Of a DNA stretch of 64,000 bases, positions 22,010-32,479 are shown in pieces. Source of the stretch: Podocnemis expansa. Taxonomy: Eukaryota; Chordata; Testudines; Podocnemididae. The notes under the pieces are model-generated. The model worked only from the letters and a program-made list of their open reading frames with translations, was not told where the DNA came from and ran no database searches. Each line of letters starts with the position of its first letter. Positions within the stretch are counted from its first letter, which is position 1. The stretch is taken from the NCBI GenBank assembly GCA_007922195.1, contig ML681971.1, positions 2,617,259-2,681,258 of the forward strand, in the 5' to 3' direction. Both the position numbers and the translations under genes were made by a program.

Positions 22010-22438
22010 CCTGGCGGTTTAGTTAGAACATCACCACCATATTATCTGTGAGGACTTGCACCATCTTCCCCTTGATCCTGTCTAGGAAGACCCTGCAGGC
22101 TAGGTGGATTGCTCTTATCTCTTTCACATTTATGTGGAGGGGAGCCTCCTCTAACAACAACCTCCCTGAGTGGAGAGGCCATAGCTAATATCAGCCTCCC
22201 ACCCCACATCTGAGGCGTCTGTGATCGTCACTGATGGGTCTTGAATCTTGAAGGGAAGTCTTGACTTGACTCGAAGGGAAGTCTTGGGGTGCCGGGTATC
22301 CCCATGCTGAGCAGCCAGTGAAGAAGGCATAGATGCCCAGTTCCGAGACAAGCACCCATGCTGCTGACCTGTGCCCTGCACTAGGTCCAGCAGTGCTGAA
22401 GGGCTAGGTCCACCCTGAGTTTTGGGCCAAGCCTTCAA
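22010..22438 (-). pseudogene. DIRS RNase H region remnant
   Basis: The minus-strand segment 22151-22438 ends in VTITDASDVGWEADI, the first RNase H block of DIRS polyproteins, with its catalytic Asp. After a stop at 22151 the same region continues with EIRAIHLACRVFLDRIKG and VQVLTDNMVVM, the second RNase H block. The RT fingers and palm that should precede it are missing, so there is a deletion between this and the gag remnant. RNase H degrades the RNA template. Confidence 0.75.
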
Positions 22439-22846
22439 GGACAGTGAAAGTTTACCCTTCGGCGTGACCGGTCTCAGTGGTGGAGTGGGTGTTGGCAGTT
22501 GCAGCAGTGCCCTTGCTGCTTCAAAGGCCTCTAGTGCAGATGAAGCTGGAACGACCTGGGTCCTCAGGCCCCTCAGGCCCCTCAGTCAGGAGAATCCCTG
22601 TGCCCATACTGGGGATCCAGACTGGTGCCAGGATCGGGTCTTCTCCCCCAATGCCTGGACCCTTCATGCAAGGTCCTCTCTGCCAGCATGAAGCTTCTTT
22701 CCTTTCCCCAACAGTGAATGGAGCCAGGAAGGTGCTGTTGCAGAGTGTGCCCTCTGTCCTGGGGTTCATGGTACAGCCAGTGCACAGAATGGTGCCAAAA
22801 CTAGAAGGAGGGCCACTTCCATGGCCATGATCCGGTGGCAACTCTC

Positions 22847-23010
22847 TCACTCTTTCTGGGTCCTTGGCTCAAAGGGCTGACAAATATGGCACTTGTCTGC
22901 TCTGTGTCCATCACCCAGACATTTCTGGCACTTTTTGTGTGGGTCACTGACTGAGAAAGCCTTCCTGCAGGAGGTGCCAGGTTTGAAGCCAGGCATGGCT
23001 GAGCCGATGC
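22847..23010 (-). pseudogene. DIRS gag-like zinc-knuckle remnant
   Basis: On the minus strand around 22935-22875 the frame reads KCQKCLGDGHRADKCHIC, followed by FEPRTQKE and a stop at 22847-22849. This C-x2-C...C-x2-C knuckle followed by a PRT motif is typical of the gag-like ORF of vertebrate DIRS elements, thought to bind element RNA. Only about 50 residues are legible. Confidence 0.75.
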
Positions 23011-23419
23011 CAGGCTCCACGTGTGTTCTTGGTGTAGTGACTGTTGATGAAATCTCCCATGAAGTTTCACTCCAAATTAATTTGAAGGCTAGAAGAATGC
23101 TGGATGTGATGACTAACCCTGTCTGAAGGAAGAAAAATGACAGGAAAACAGGGGCTTACAGATATGCAAGGGCAAGTAGTTCCAAGACCGTCACTTTTGT
23201 GGAAAAAAGGAACTGAAGGGAGGGCAGAGTCATAGAATCATAGAATCATAGGGTTGGAAGGGACCCCACGAGGTCATCTAGTCCAACCCCCTGCCAAAAA
23301 AAGCAGGACCACTCCCATTAGATCATCCCAGTCAGTGTTTTGTCCAGCTGGGACTTGAACACCTCCAGAGATGGAGATTCCACCACCTCCCTAAGCAACT
23401 TATTCCAATGCTTCACCAC

Positions 23420-26314
23420 TCACCTAGTAAGGAAGTTTTTCCTAATATCCAGCCTGGACCGCCCCAGCTGTAACTTGAAGCCATTGCTTCTCGTTCTGCC
23501 CTCTGTTACTACCGAGAACAGTCGAGCTCCCTCCTCCTTGGAGCAACCCTTCAAGTAGTTGAAGGTTGCTATCAAATCCCCCCTCAGTCTTCTCTTCTGC
23601 AGGCTAAATAAGCCTAGTTCCTTCAGTCTTTCTTCATAGGGCTTGTGCTCCAGCCCTTTGATCATTTTGGTTGCCCTCCTCTGGACTCTCTCTAATTTGT
23701 CCATGTCCTTTTTGTAGTGGGGAGCCCAAAACTGGACACAGTATTCCAGATGTGGCCTCACTAGTGCAGAATAGAGGGGAATGATCACATCCCTTGATCT
23801 GCTGGTAACACTTCTTCTGATACAGCCCAGTATGCCATTGGCCTTTTTGGCAGCAAGAGCACACTGCTGACTCATATCCAGCTTCCCATCCACCATGACT
23901 CCCAGGTCCTTTTCTCCAGTGCTGCTATTTAGCTGATCCTTCCCCAGCCTGTAGCAGTACATGGGGTTTTTTCGTCCCAAGTGCAGGATTTTACACTTAT
24001 CCTTGTTGAACCTCATGAGATTCCTCTTGGCCCACTGCTCCAGTTTGTCTAGGTCTCCCTGAATCCTGTCCCTGCCCTCTAGGGTGTCTACCGTTCCCCC
24101 CAGTTTGGTATCATCTGCAAACTTACTAAGTGTGCAATCTATCCCATCATCCAGATCATTAATGAAAACATTGAACAGAACTGGCCCCAGGACCGACCCC
24201 TGGGGCACACCACTTGTTACTGCCTGCCAACTTGACATGGAGCCATTGATTCCTACGCGCTGAAACCGTTGTTCTAGCCAGTTTTCTATCCACCTTACAG
24301 TCCATGCATCTAACCCATACTTCCTTAATTTGCCAATGAGAATGCTGTGGGAAACCGTATCAAAAGCCTTGCTAAAGTCAAGGTATATCACATCAACGGC
24401 TCTTCCCGCATCCACAAATCCAGTCATCTTATCATAGAAGGCGATGAGGTTGGTCAGGCATGATTTACCCTTGGTAAATCCATGCTGACTGTTCCTGATT
24501 ACTCTATTTTCCTCCAAGTGTTTCAGGATGGATTCTTTGAGAAGCTGCTCCATGATTTTTCCAGGGATTGAGGTGAGGCTGACAGGTCTGTAATTCCCTG
24601 GATCCTCCTTTTTGCCTTTCTTGAAGATAGGTACTATATTTGCTTTTTTCCAGTCCTCTGCCACCTCCCCCGTTCGCCACGAGTTTTCAAAGATAATGGC
24701 CAACGGTACTGCTATCTCATCAGCCAGCTCCCTCAGCACCCTCAGATGCAGTTCATCCGGCCCCATGGACTTGTGCACATCTAGTTTATTTAAGCAGTCC
24801 CTAACCTGACCTACTGTCACCAAGGGCCTCTCTTCTTCTCCCCAGTCCCCCGTACCTAGTGTAGTGGGCTGGGAGCTGACCCTGCTTGTGAAAACTGAAG
24901 TAAAAAAACCATTGAGCACTTCAGCTTTTTCCTCATCCTCTGTCACGAGGATGCCTGCCCCATTCAGTAAGGGACCTACACCATCCCTGATCCTCTTCTT
25001 GTTATTGATATACTTGTAGAACCCCTTCCTGTTATCCTTCACATCCCTTGCTAGTCGCAACTCCATTTGTCCTTTGGCCTTTCTGATTTTATCCCTGCAG
25101 TCCCGAGCAATGTCTTTATATGCCTCCTTAGTCATCTGTCCTAGCTTCCACTTCCTGTAAGCGTCCTTTTTATGCTTCAGCTCAGTGCAGAGCTCTCTGT
25201 TAAGCCACAGTGGGCGCCTTCCACATTTGCTGTGCTTTCTCCTTATCGGAATTGTATCTTCCTGTGCCCTTAGCAGGGTTTCTTTAAAATGCACCCAACT
25301 CTCTTGGACACCTTTCCCCTTCAGATCAGCCTCCCAAGGGATCCTGCCCATCAGTTCCCTGAGGGAGACAAAATCTGCTTTTCTGAAGTCCAGGGTCTGC
25401 GTTTTGCTTCTTTCCTTCTTTCCTTTAATCATCAACTTGAACTCAATCATTTCATGGTCACTGCTACCCAGGCTGCCATTGACCTCTACTTCCCTGATAA
25501 ATTCTTCTCTATTTGTGAGCAGCAGATCGAGAGGTGCAAGGCCCCTCGTTGGTTGCTCCAGCATTTGTACCAGGAAGTTGTCCTCAACACTCTCCAGAAA
25601 CTTCCTGGATTGCCTGTGCACTGCTGTATTGGCCTTCCAGCAGATGTCAGGGTAATTGAAGTCCCCCATGAGAACCAGGGCCTGTGCTCTAGAAACTTCT
25701 GTCAGTTGTCCACAGAATGCCTCATCCACCTCCTCCTTCTGATCTGGTGGTCTGTAGCAGACACCTACCACAACATCCCCCTTGTTGCTCTCCCCTCTAA
25801 ACTTAACCCACAGACTTTCAACTGGCTTGTTTCCACTTTCATAATGAAGCTCTGAGCAGTCATAGAGCTCCTTTACATATAGTGCTACTCCTCCCCCTTT
25901 CCTTCCCTGCCTGTCCTTCCTGAACAGTCTATACCCATCTATTGCAGAGCTCCAGTCATGCAAACTATTCCACCACGTCTCTGTTATCCCAATCATGTCA
26001 TAGTTCTTTGTCTGCGCTAGTGCTACCAATTCCTCCTGCTTGTTTCCCAGGCTCCTTGCATTTGTGTATAGGCACCTAAGATACCCAGCTGATTGCCCTA
26101 CTTTCCCATTTTGACTTTCAATTCTATTGTATCTACCTCCCTGGATTTTCTTTTGGTGTTGACCTCTCCCACCTGCCTCAGGCATTAGGGCTTCATTAGA
26201 GCATCTAAGAAAGTTATTTGATTCCCCCCGCATGTTCCAATTATCCTCTCTTCTATCCCTGTAGTTACAGTCCCGGCACCCCCCAAGTTCCATCCCATCC
26301 CCCTGGTCTCCCAC
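23420..26314 (-). CDS. CR1 ORF2: AP endonuclease and reverse transcriptase (34 codons short)
   Basis: The 964-codon frame encodes the CR1 enzyme that nicks target DNA and reverse-transcribes element RNA. The N-terminal endonuclease shows NARSLGNK (Asn85), GITETWW (Glu112), [12 protein letters not shown] (Asp218, Asn220) and SSDHE (Asp286, His287). The RT shows [16 protein letters not shown] (575-590), [25 protein letters not shown] with catalytic Asp646, [11 protein letters not shown] (701-711) and KFADDTK with Asp734/735. All catalytic residues are present. A TGA (23420-23422) stops it after FLTR. The frame beyond stays open for about 34 codons (KHWN, REVVE, PSLEVFK) to a TAA near 23325, where the 18697 copy has a normal end. 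The first Met is assumed; CR1 ORF2 may start differently. Confidence 0.93.
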   Translation of the reverse strand: MGDQGDGMELGGCRDCNYRDRREDNWNMRGESNNFLRCSNEALMPEAGGRGQHQKKIQGGRYNRIESQNGKVGQSAGYLRCLYTNARSLGNKQEELVALAQTKNYDMIGITETWWNSLHDWSSAIDGYRLFRKDRQGRKGGGVALYVKELYDCSELHYESGNKPVESLWVKFRGESNKGDVVVGVCYRPPDQKEEVDEAFCGQLTEVSRAQALVLMGDFNYPDICWKANTAVHRQSRKFLESVEDNFLVQMLEQPTRGLAPLDLLLTNREEFIREVEVNGSLGSSDHEMIEFKLMIKGKKERSKTQTLDFRKADFVSLRELMGRIPWEADLKGKGVQESWVHFKETLLRAQEDTIPIRRKHSKCGRRPLWLNRELCTELKHKKDAYRKWKLGQMTKEAYKDIARDCRDKIRKAKGQMELRLARDVKDNRKGFYKYINNKKRIRDGVGPLLNGAGILVTEDEEKAEVLNGFFTSVFTSRVSSQPTTLGTGDWGEEERPLVTVGQVRDCLNKLDVHKSMGPDELHLRVLRELADEIAVPLAIIFENSWRTGEVAEDWKKANIVPIFKKGKKEDPGNYRPVSLTSIPGKIMEQLLKESILKHLEENRVIRNSQHGFTKGKSCLTNLIAFYDKMTGFVDAGRAVDVIYLDFSKAFDTVSHSILIGKLRKYGLDAWTVRWIENWLEQRFQRVGINGSMSSWQAVTSGVPQGSVLGPVLFNVFINDLDDGIDCTLSKFADDTKLGGTVDTLEGRDRIQGDLDKLEQWAKRNLMRFNKDKCKILHLGRKNPMYCYRLGKDQLNSSTGEKDLGVMVDGKLDMSQQCALAAKKANGILGCIRRSVTSRSRDVIIPLYSALVRPHLEYCVQFWAPHYKKDMDKLERVQRRATKMIKGLEHKPYEERLKELGLFSLQKRRLRGDLIATFNYLKGCSKEEGARLFSVVTEGRTRSNGFKLQLGRSRLDIRKNFLTR

Positions 26315-26358
26315 ATAGTCACTTACCTGTGGGCTTTGGTCTCCTTCCCCCTTCAGGC

Positions 26359-27423
26359 CTAGTTTAAAGCCCTCCTCACTAGGTCAGCCAGTCTGCGTCC
26401 AAATATGCTCTTCCCCTTCCTCGAAAGATGGAGTCCATCTCTGCCTAGCAGTCCTTCTTCCTGAAACAGCAACCCATGGTCGAGGAAGCCAAAGCCCTCC
26501 TGACGACACCATCTTCGCAGCCAAACGTTCATCTCCAGGATGCATCTGTCTCTGCTCAGGCCTCTACCCTTGACCGGAAGAATCGAGGAGAACACCACCT
26601 GTGCTCCAAACTCCTTCACCCGTGCTCCCAGAGCCCTGAAGTCACCTTTGATCTGCCGAGGATCACCTCTCGCAGTATCATTGGTTCCTACATGGATGAG
26701 AAGCATGGGGTAGTAGTCAGAGGGGCGGATGATTCTCGACAATCCCTCCGTAATGTCTCGGATGCGGGCACCTGGCAGGCAGCATACCTCTCGAGAGATC
26801 TTGTCAGGGCTACAGATGGGTGCCTCCGTCCCCCTCAGAAGTGAGTCCCCAACCACCACAACTCTACGTTTCCTCCTAGCTGTGGTGGCTGTGATCCTCC
26901 CAGCCTTGGGGGTGCATGGCCTCTCCTCTTCCACCTCCTTCTCTGTCTCTAGCACCGCATAACAATTCTTCACCACAACAGAGGGTGGGTTTTGGGCAGG
27001 GGTGGAGCACTGCCTACCGCCAGAGGTAACCAGCTGCCAGTGTCCTCCCCCTGCCACAGGCTCCCCATCCAGCTCCAGTGTTGTGGCAGTAGTCTCTGGT
27101 ACCTGGTCAGTGCCCTCCATCCTGAACTTCTCCTCGTGGATGCTGTCGAGGAACTTCTCCAGGGTGTGGATACTCCTAAGCCGAGACACCTCCTCCTGTA
27201 ACTCTCCCACCTGCCTCCTGAGAGATTCCACCAGCAGGCACCTGTCACATCGATTCATCTCCCCAGCCTGATCGTTGGAGACAGGGAACTGCAGGCTGCA
27301 GTCCCTGCAAGTCCACACCAGGGTCTGGGTAGAGATATCTATGGTCAGGATGTCTGTCTGGCTACAGGCACAGGTAGAAGAGACAGAAGGGGCGCTGGCA
27401 GCAGTGCGGCTCCTCTTCACCAT
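26359..27423 (-). CDS. CR1 ORF1: zinc-finger, coiled-coil, esterase protein
   Basis: The 354-residue frame is complete. A Cys pair CRDC (39-42) and CDRC (59-62) forms a zinc-finger-like module, followed by a helical, coiled-coil-like stretch (63-100) rich in Leu, Arg and Glu. A basic patch [10 protein letters not shown] leads into an SGNH/GDSL esterase-like domain: GDSLLRG with Ser194, HVGTNDT (244-250) and DGLHLSRKG with Asp329 and His332. Esterase-bearing ORF1 proteins are an established feature of CR1. They are thought to bind element RNA. The ORF ends 44 bp before ORF2, in another frame. Confidence 0.92.
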   Translation of the reverse strand: MVKRSRTAASAPSVSSTCACSQTDILTIDISTQTLVWTCRDCSLQFPVSNDQAGEMNRCDRCLLVESLRRQVGELQEEVSRLRSIHTLEKFLDSIHEEKFRMEGTDQVPETTATTLELDGEPVAGGGHWQLVTSGGRQCSTPAQNPPSVVVKNCYAVLETEKEVEEERPCTPKAGRITATTARRKRRVVVVGDSLLRGTEAPICSPDKISREVCCLPGARIRDITEGLSRIIRPSDYYPMLLIHVGTNDTARGDPRQIKGDFRALGARVKEFGAQVVFSSILPVKGRGLSRDRCILEMNVWLRRWCRQEGFGFLDHGLLFQEEGLLGRDGLHLSRKGKSIFGRRLADLVRRALN

Positions 27424-27690
27424 CGTGGTTTCACAAACTCCTCCCCAAACTCCCTCTCAAACTCCCCTGTTTGCTGTCCCCTGGTCGCAAGCTCCCTCTG
27501 GTCGCTCAGCCACTGGCTTTTAAAGCCTTCATCACCACCTGTATACCGCGGCTAGAGTGCGGAACCGAGGGGGCGTTGGTGAACAAGCTTCTGGATGACA
27601 GTGCACTGTGACATTTACACATCTGACTCAGAATGTATGTGAGCAGTGGTCGAAGAAGAACTGCAAGATACACAACTTACCCCACATTGC

Positions 27691-28175
27691 CAAGAGTGCC
27701 TGCTCACGCTGAAAACCACCAAACAGCCAGATTTTAGGGTAAGAAAGATGAGAACAAGCAAAAGTGTGATCCTAGATAGTGTTACTAGGTTAGTATGCAG
27801 TTTTTATATCCTTTATTTTTGATTATGGCAACTCCTGACTGCTTTATTAAATGATTGTGCATTATTGGCCATATAGTCACTTAAAATCATATCCTAATCA
27901 GTAAACTAGTGTTTGTTTTATCTAAAGCTGTATGGACTTTAGAGGGTGTGAGTCAAGGATGTTAGGCATGATTCATTTCTGTCTTAAATGGAATGACATG
28001 AATATATGGTGATTGGAGAAGGATCCCACTCCCTGTAAGACAGAAGATCCCACTGTGGTATCTGGGGCTGGGGTTGCTCGCTATGGGACCATCGCCTGAG
28101 CAACCAGAGAGTGTGCACTAACTGCCTTGGACCAATTACATGCAGGAGACTGGTACAATCTTCCCTTGTAAGTCA
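27691..28175. other. No recognisable feature
   Basis: AT-rich DNA after the DIRS end, with no motif recognised. Confidence 0.5.
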
Positions 28176-28330
28176 AGTGTTCCAGACCTATAATCATTCT
28201 TGTTGCTCTTTTCTGGACTTTCTCCAGTTTGTCCACATCTTTCCTGAAATAAGGCACCCAGAACTGGACACAATGCTACAACTGAGGCCTAATCAGCACA
28301 GAATAGAGTGGAAGAATTACATGTCCCCAG
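28176..28330 (-). mobile_element. Old CR1 ORF2 fragment
   Basis: The plus strand reads 'CTATAATCATTCTTGTTGCT', 'CTTTTCTGGACTTTCTCCAG', 'TTTGTCCACATCTTTCCTG' and 'CACCCAGAACTGGACACAAT', clearly parallel to 23650-23790 of the full-length CR1 but more diverged. About 150 bp remain. Confidence 0.75.
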
Positions 28331-29400
28331 AAATTTCACGTGGAACTGCAGCATATGTCACAAGCCACCTCCCAGAGTCCTCATGTCACTTTTACTTAGC
28401 TCTTGTTCAGGCCAAAAGAAAAGGTCAGTGGGAGTGTCATCATCAGGAGACTGCCTCCCAGGTGTCCTCTTGTGATGTTAGGGCAGCTGTGCAAGCAGCT
28501 CCTGCCTCAATTTCCCTCAGCAAGGGGATTTTCAATAGCTCACAACTCCTTTTGTCCATTCACTGCCTTTCTGATGTTCTGGTTTATTGTATTAACATAA
28601 CTAAAAATAAAGTTCTCACGTTCCTCCTCAGACTCATCCTTTTCCCTCCTTGGCAAGTCAGTGCCTGGCCTGAATCGCTTTCCCCAAATCCAAAGTTCCT
28701 CTGCTGCCACCTGTTTACTCCCTGCAGCCTCTACACTCCCCTCTGTACTCCCTGAGAACTCTCTTTCTCTGCAGCTTCCTGCTGTCTTTTCTAGGGGAGT
28801 CACGGTCACTGTTTGGGTGAGTTTCCTTCATAATCAGGATTGACTAGCCCAGGCCTCTAGCCCTTAAGAGATAAGCCTCCCTGTTACAGGGAGTTTTGCC
28901 TGATCAAGGATTGACTATGACTGCCAGGCAACCAAGAGAGAGGCCTGCTTCCTGCTCATCATCTTCTGTGGCTAGCTGTGTTCCTTTGTCAGGTGCTAGG
29001 TCATGCTTTATATCATCAGTCACCATGGATGAAATCCTGGCTAATGAGGTTCTTGGCATCTTCAATGGTACTGCATGAATACTTCACTGGTGTCAGAATT
29101 TCATGCCAGGAATTTCTGTCCAGACCCCTTAGCAGGCTGGACTATACTGTTGCTCAGAAGCAATGCCCTGACTAAAGTAGGGCCTAGGGATAGAGCAGGA
29201 AGACACAAGAAATGGATGGGATAGAAACTTGGGAGGGAGAATGACTCAGCATCCTTTCTAGAACTGTGTATTTATATACTTGCAGTTGCATCCCTGGCCT
29301 CTCATGAGTGCAATCAGAGGAAATGGCAGTCCAGCTTGGAATGGTTTATCGCATGTGTTCCAAGAACTGTGTCATATTTGAAGAAAAAGTGGGTGGATAA
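28331..29400. other. No recognisable feature
   Basis: Open frames here (the longest about 214 codons, beginning in the CR1 fragment) show no family motif. Confidence 0.5.
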
Positions 29401-29404
29401 CACA

Positions 29405-29463
29405 TTGAGGTCCTTCCAACCCTGTGATTCTATGAGGTCCCTTCCAACCCTATGATTCTATAT
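29405..29463 (+). repeat. Two tandem CR1 3' tails
   Basis: AGGTCCTTCCAACCCTGTGA, then TTCTATGAGGTCCCTTCCAA and CCCTATGATTCTAT: the last about 25 bp of CR1 occurs twice in a row with no body. Confidence 0.7.
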
Positions 29464-30155
29464 CTACACACACAGACAGAGGCTGATGTCTGTTAAGAGT
29501 ACACAGACCTCAGTTTCACAGTAGGGTGAGATGATGAAACCCTGTAACATGAATGAGGATAAAGCAGTTTCTGTTGGACATAATGCTTTTGAAAATGGAG
29601 CCATGTTGAAAGTCTCACAATTTCTGGTGCAGTTAACTAGGCAGACTCTGCAGACACTGGGCCAAATTATTCCTCACGTTACTCCATTATTTACTGGCCA
29701 GTGGCTGCCAGGTGAACTTGGAGCATTCAACCCCATGGAACCAATTCAGCATAGCTCTGTCTAGGGACCACATATCAGAATCAACTCATACACTCCAGGA
29801 CAACATTGCCCCCAGGAATTAGTGTATCATGTGTGCATCAGTTGATTAAATAAAAAAGGTTGCTTCCTCTAGCCACACCCAATTTAGTTTATGCTAAACT
29901 CTCCACAGTCCTGGTTAACTGGAAATTTAGATGAACTCATCAATGTTTCTATTGTTCCTGCAGGTTTCTTGTTTCCCTGGCAGTAATGTGCTCTCTTGTG
30001 AATTATCTACATCTGGAAACAAAGAATGTGCCCATACTTTCCAGATGGAGGACTCTATCCTAGCAAGCAGTGACTTTGAAAAAAAAAAACTTGGGGATCA
30101 GTAAGGATACTCAACTGAATGTGAGCTACTATATGATGATGTTGCCAGAAAGGCC
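29464..30155. other. No recognisable feature
   Basis: Nothing recognised apart from an A run at 30079-30089. Confidence 0.5.
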
Positions 30156-30159
30156 AATG

Positions 30160-30294
30160 TGATCCAGTGATATAGTGTAGTGGTTAGCACCTCCACTTAA
30201 CATGCGGAAGGTCCTGGGTTCAATTCCCAGGGGGTTGGACTCGATGATCTCATGAGGTCCCTTCCAGCCCTATGATTGATTGATTGATTGATCC
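30160..30294 (+). repeat. tRNA-Val-like/CR1 chimeric SINE
   Basis: The head (about 30168-30232) resembles tRNA-Val: TAGTGTAGTGGTTAGCAC (A box) is followed by CTTAACATGCGGAAGGTC with an AAC at the anticodon position, and GGGTTCAATTCCC (B box). It joins directly to a CR1 3' tail (GGTTGGACTCGATGATCTC, CCCTTCCAGCCCTATGATTG) that ends in four ATTG repeats. tRNA-headed SINEs with a CR1-like tail are known in reptiles and use the LINE machinery. It is not a functional tRNA gene: the acceptor stem does not pair. Confidence 0.75.
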
Positions 30295-30343
30295 ATGGAT
30301 ACATAAATTGAGGGATCTCAGCTAGGAGTAGAGAGATTATAGT

Positions 30344-30850
30344 GCCTCCATCTTTGGCACGGATGGAACTTACGCTGGAATGCTGTGTCCAGTTTTGGTG
30401 TCCACCATTTAAGTAGAACATTGTTAAATCAGAGAGGGTTCAAGGAAAGAGCCACAGGAGTAGCAAAAGGATTGGAAAACTTGATGGACTCAAGGAGCTG
30501 AACAAAGAAAAGGTTAAGAAGTGACTTGTTTACAGTCTATATATGTATCTACATGGGGAACAAATACTGGATAATGAGCTTGTCAATCTGGCAGACAAAG
30601 GCAGCTGGAAGTTAAAGTTAGACAAATTTGGATTGGAAATAAGGGGGTGTCAGTTTTTATCACTTAGTATAATTAATCATTGGAACAACTTTTCAAGGGC
30701 TGTGGTGAATCTTCCATCACTGGCAAGTTTTGGGGGGTATTTTTCCAAAAGATCTGCCCTCATTCAAACAATTTCTTGAGGGCACTTCTCTGGCTTGTGC
30801 TATACAGCAGGTCATGACTAGATGGACCCTTGCAGCCTTAGAACCTATGA
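30344..30850 (+). mobile_element. Old CR1-type LINE 3' end
   Basis: The order of words follows a CR1 3' end but is strongly diverged: 'GGAATGCTGTGTCCAGTTTT', 'TTCAAGGAAAGAGCCACAGG', 'GATGGACTCAAGGAGCTGAA', 'GGAACAACTTTTCAAGGGCT' and a tail 'CATGACTAGATGGACCCTTG'. All frames are broken. Confidence 0.7.
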
Positions 30851-30910
30851 AAAGAGGCAGAACCCAGCAACACAGCCATGCAGCCAGAGATTGAAAGTAC
30901 CCTCAAGGAG

Positions 30911-31187
30911 TAGGGTTACCAGATACCAAAGCATGGAAAGGAGGACAGGGAAGGATGAAAAGAAGGACACTGGAGGACACATGTAGAAAATGTAGTATTA
31001 ATGTAATATTTTTCTGTTTTAAGGGGGCCCTGGAATGCTTCCCCCTAAAAATAGGGTGTTCTGGGGCATTCCAGTGTACTTTAACCCCTGTAAGTAAAAT
31101 CATGTGTTTTTAAATGCCTACTGGATGGAGGACATGAAGGTAAAAAGGAGGACAGGTCCTCCTTTTGCCTGACATCTGGTAACCCTA
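30911..31187. mobile_element. hAT element (TAGGGTTACCAGAT family)
   Basis: The ends TAGGGTTACCAGAT and ATCTGGTAACCCTA are exact inverted repeats with a perfect 8-bp duplication TCAAGGAG (30903-30910 and 31188-31195). Sister copies are at 35755 and 49494. Confidence 0.92.
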
Positions 31188-31195
31188 TCAAGGAG

Positions 31196-32317
31196 CCAGC
31201 TGCAGCCACCACACCCTGCTTTGAGCTCTGTTGAAGCCTTATAGGGAAAGAGAATAGGAAGAAGCTCTGGCAGGCCAACAAGTTCAAAGACAAAAACCCA
31301 TTATCCTGGCTCAGCTCTCAGGTATTTGATGAGGCTCTGTGTACACTGACATATATATGCTTCCTGCTGAGTGTTGCACAGTCAGATGAGTTTCAGAAGT
31401 GAGTCCATTCAGGCTTTTGCAGTTTATTATTCCTTTCTCTGCTTACTGTGAATGAAGTGGTGTGGACTTACTCTCCCATAGAAAACAAAAGAAGGATGGC
31501 TGCATTCGCTGGCAGCCACCCATCACCTTCCCATGCAGCCCCCCAACCTGGGCTGACTTCACAGGCAGTGCCAGTCCTGGGGTGGATGTGGAGCTATTGG
31601 AGCAATCTAGACATCCTGCCATGTCATGAATCAGCCTGATGTCACGCATGCTGACCTAGTGAATGAGACAGGCACTGTGGAGCTGTGCTGTGGCTTTCCT
31701 GCAAGAGCCTATTGGTTTCGTTGATTAGAGGGGGTGTTGGGAAAACAAATGAGAAGGCAGCAACACAACAATTCTAGAAAAATGCCTCCTGAGGAGCACT
31801 TGGGGCCAATTCCAAGCTATTAGCAATGAAGATGCTCCTTCCAGCTGGCAGCCCAGAGTTCTATGACTGCTTGCCTAGGCTGGGAGCCCAGAGGTCACAG
31901 GGAGAGTAGGCAGGGGCATCACTGGGCACAAGGGGCACAGGCCCTGAATGCTTTGTGGAGTGCCCTGAGCTGCTCCTGTGAACTGGGGCCAGTGGGGCCT
32001 TTTGAAATCTCCCACCCTGCTGTGCTCCAAGGCACGTGGCCCAGGGCGGGAGATGTAAACACCACCTGTGCGGAGAGGGAGTAGGTTCAGCATCTCACAG
32101 CTCCCCCTTGAGACCCAGCAACAGAAAGTAATATGCTGGCCTGGAGGGTGGGGGCCTCAGAAGCTGGGTGTGGGCTCTGGGCTGGGAAGGGGGTGAACAG
32201 GGCTGAGGGGCAAGAAAAGAAGCTCAGGGCTGGGGGATGCATGGGGCTGGGGAGGGCAGGGGAAGGGGCTCAGGGCTGGGGGACTTCACGGAGTTGGGAG
32301 AACAGGGTGAGGTGTGC
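31196..32317. other. No recognisable feature
   Basis: No motif recognised; GC-rich, G-run-containing DNA from about 32130. Confidence 0.5.
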
Positions 32318-32325
32318 CCAGCTGG

Positions 32326-32471
32326 CAGGGCCATAACTAGGGTGGGGCGACTGGGCCTTTGTAGTGGGCACGTATCGAAAGGCTCCATTCATGGCTCAGT
32401 CTAAGGGCACATTCCATGCACTGCTTGCTCCAGGCATGCCTTGGGCAACAAAATACCTAGTTCCAGGACTG
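32326..32471. mobile_element. Short hAT element (CAGRGCYRTAACTA family)
   Basis: The left end is CAGGGCCATAACTAGG and the right end CCTAGTTCCAGGACTG; flanks CCAGCTGG and ACAGCTGG agree at 7 of 8. Confidence 0.72.
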
Positions 32472-32479
32472 ACAGCTGG

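Larger units (their letters stand above)
23228..27528 (-). mobile_element. Full-length CR1 LINE
   Basis: A 4.3-kb minus-strand CR1 has a 5' UTR of about 105 bp, ORF1, a 44-bp spacer, ORF2, a short 3' UTR and a terminal repeat of the 8-mer ATTCTATG (plus strand: TCATAGAATCATAGAATCATAG at 23232-23253). It lies within the DIRS terminal repeat. Its 5' boundary is inferred from the point where that repeat resumes (CATCACCACC, about 27529). The only obvious coding defect is one stop codon near the end of ORF2, so it is a young copy. Confidence 0.93.
18150..27690 (-). mobile_element. DIRS-type retrotransposon, split by later insertions
   Basis: Read on the minus strand: inverted terminal repeat (27690 to 23190), gag-like zinc-knuckle remnant, RNase H remnant, tyrosine recombinase, an internal complementary region (18585-18685), and the second inverted terminal repeat (18565 to 18150). 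This is the order of DIRS-1 elements, which use a tyrosine recombinase instead of an integrase and a circular intermediate. Removing the two CR1 and one hAT insertions leaves about 3.3 kb, short of a full DIRS, so much of gag and RT is deleted. All coding parts are broken. Confidence 0.82.
23190..27690. repeat. DIRS inverted terminal repeat (5' side), split by CR1
   Basis: Left part 23190-23227 (TTTTGTGGAAAAAAGGAACT, then GAAGGGAGGGCAGAG) and right part 27529-27690 (CATCACCACCTGTATACCGC to the outer end) flank a full-length CR1. Joined, they match the reverse complement of 18150-18565. Confidence 0.78.

Noticed and set aside
25185..25855. Plus-strand open frames of 156 and 188 codons
   Set aside because: They are antisense shadows of CR1 ORF2.
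28111..28755. 214-codon open frame on the plus strand
   Set aside because: It starts antisense to a CR1 fragment and continues without any motif.
30168..30232. Functional tRNA-Val gene
   Set aside because: The A and B boxes are present, but the acceptor stem does not pair and the sequence runs directly into a CR1 tail, so it is a SINE head.
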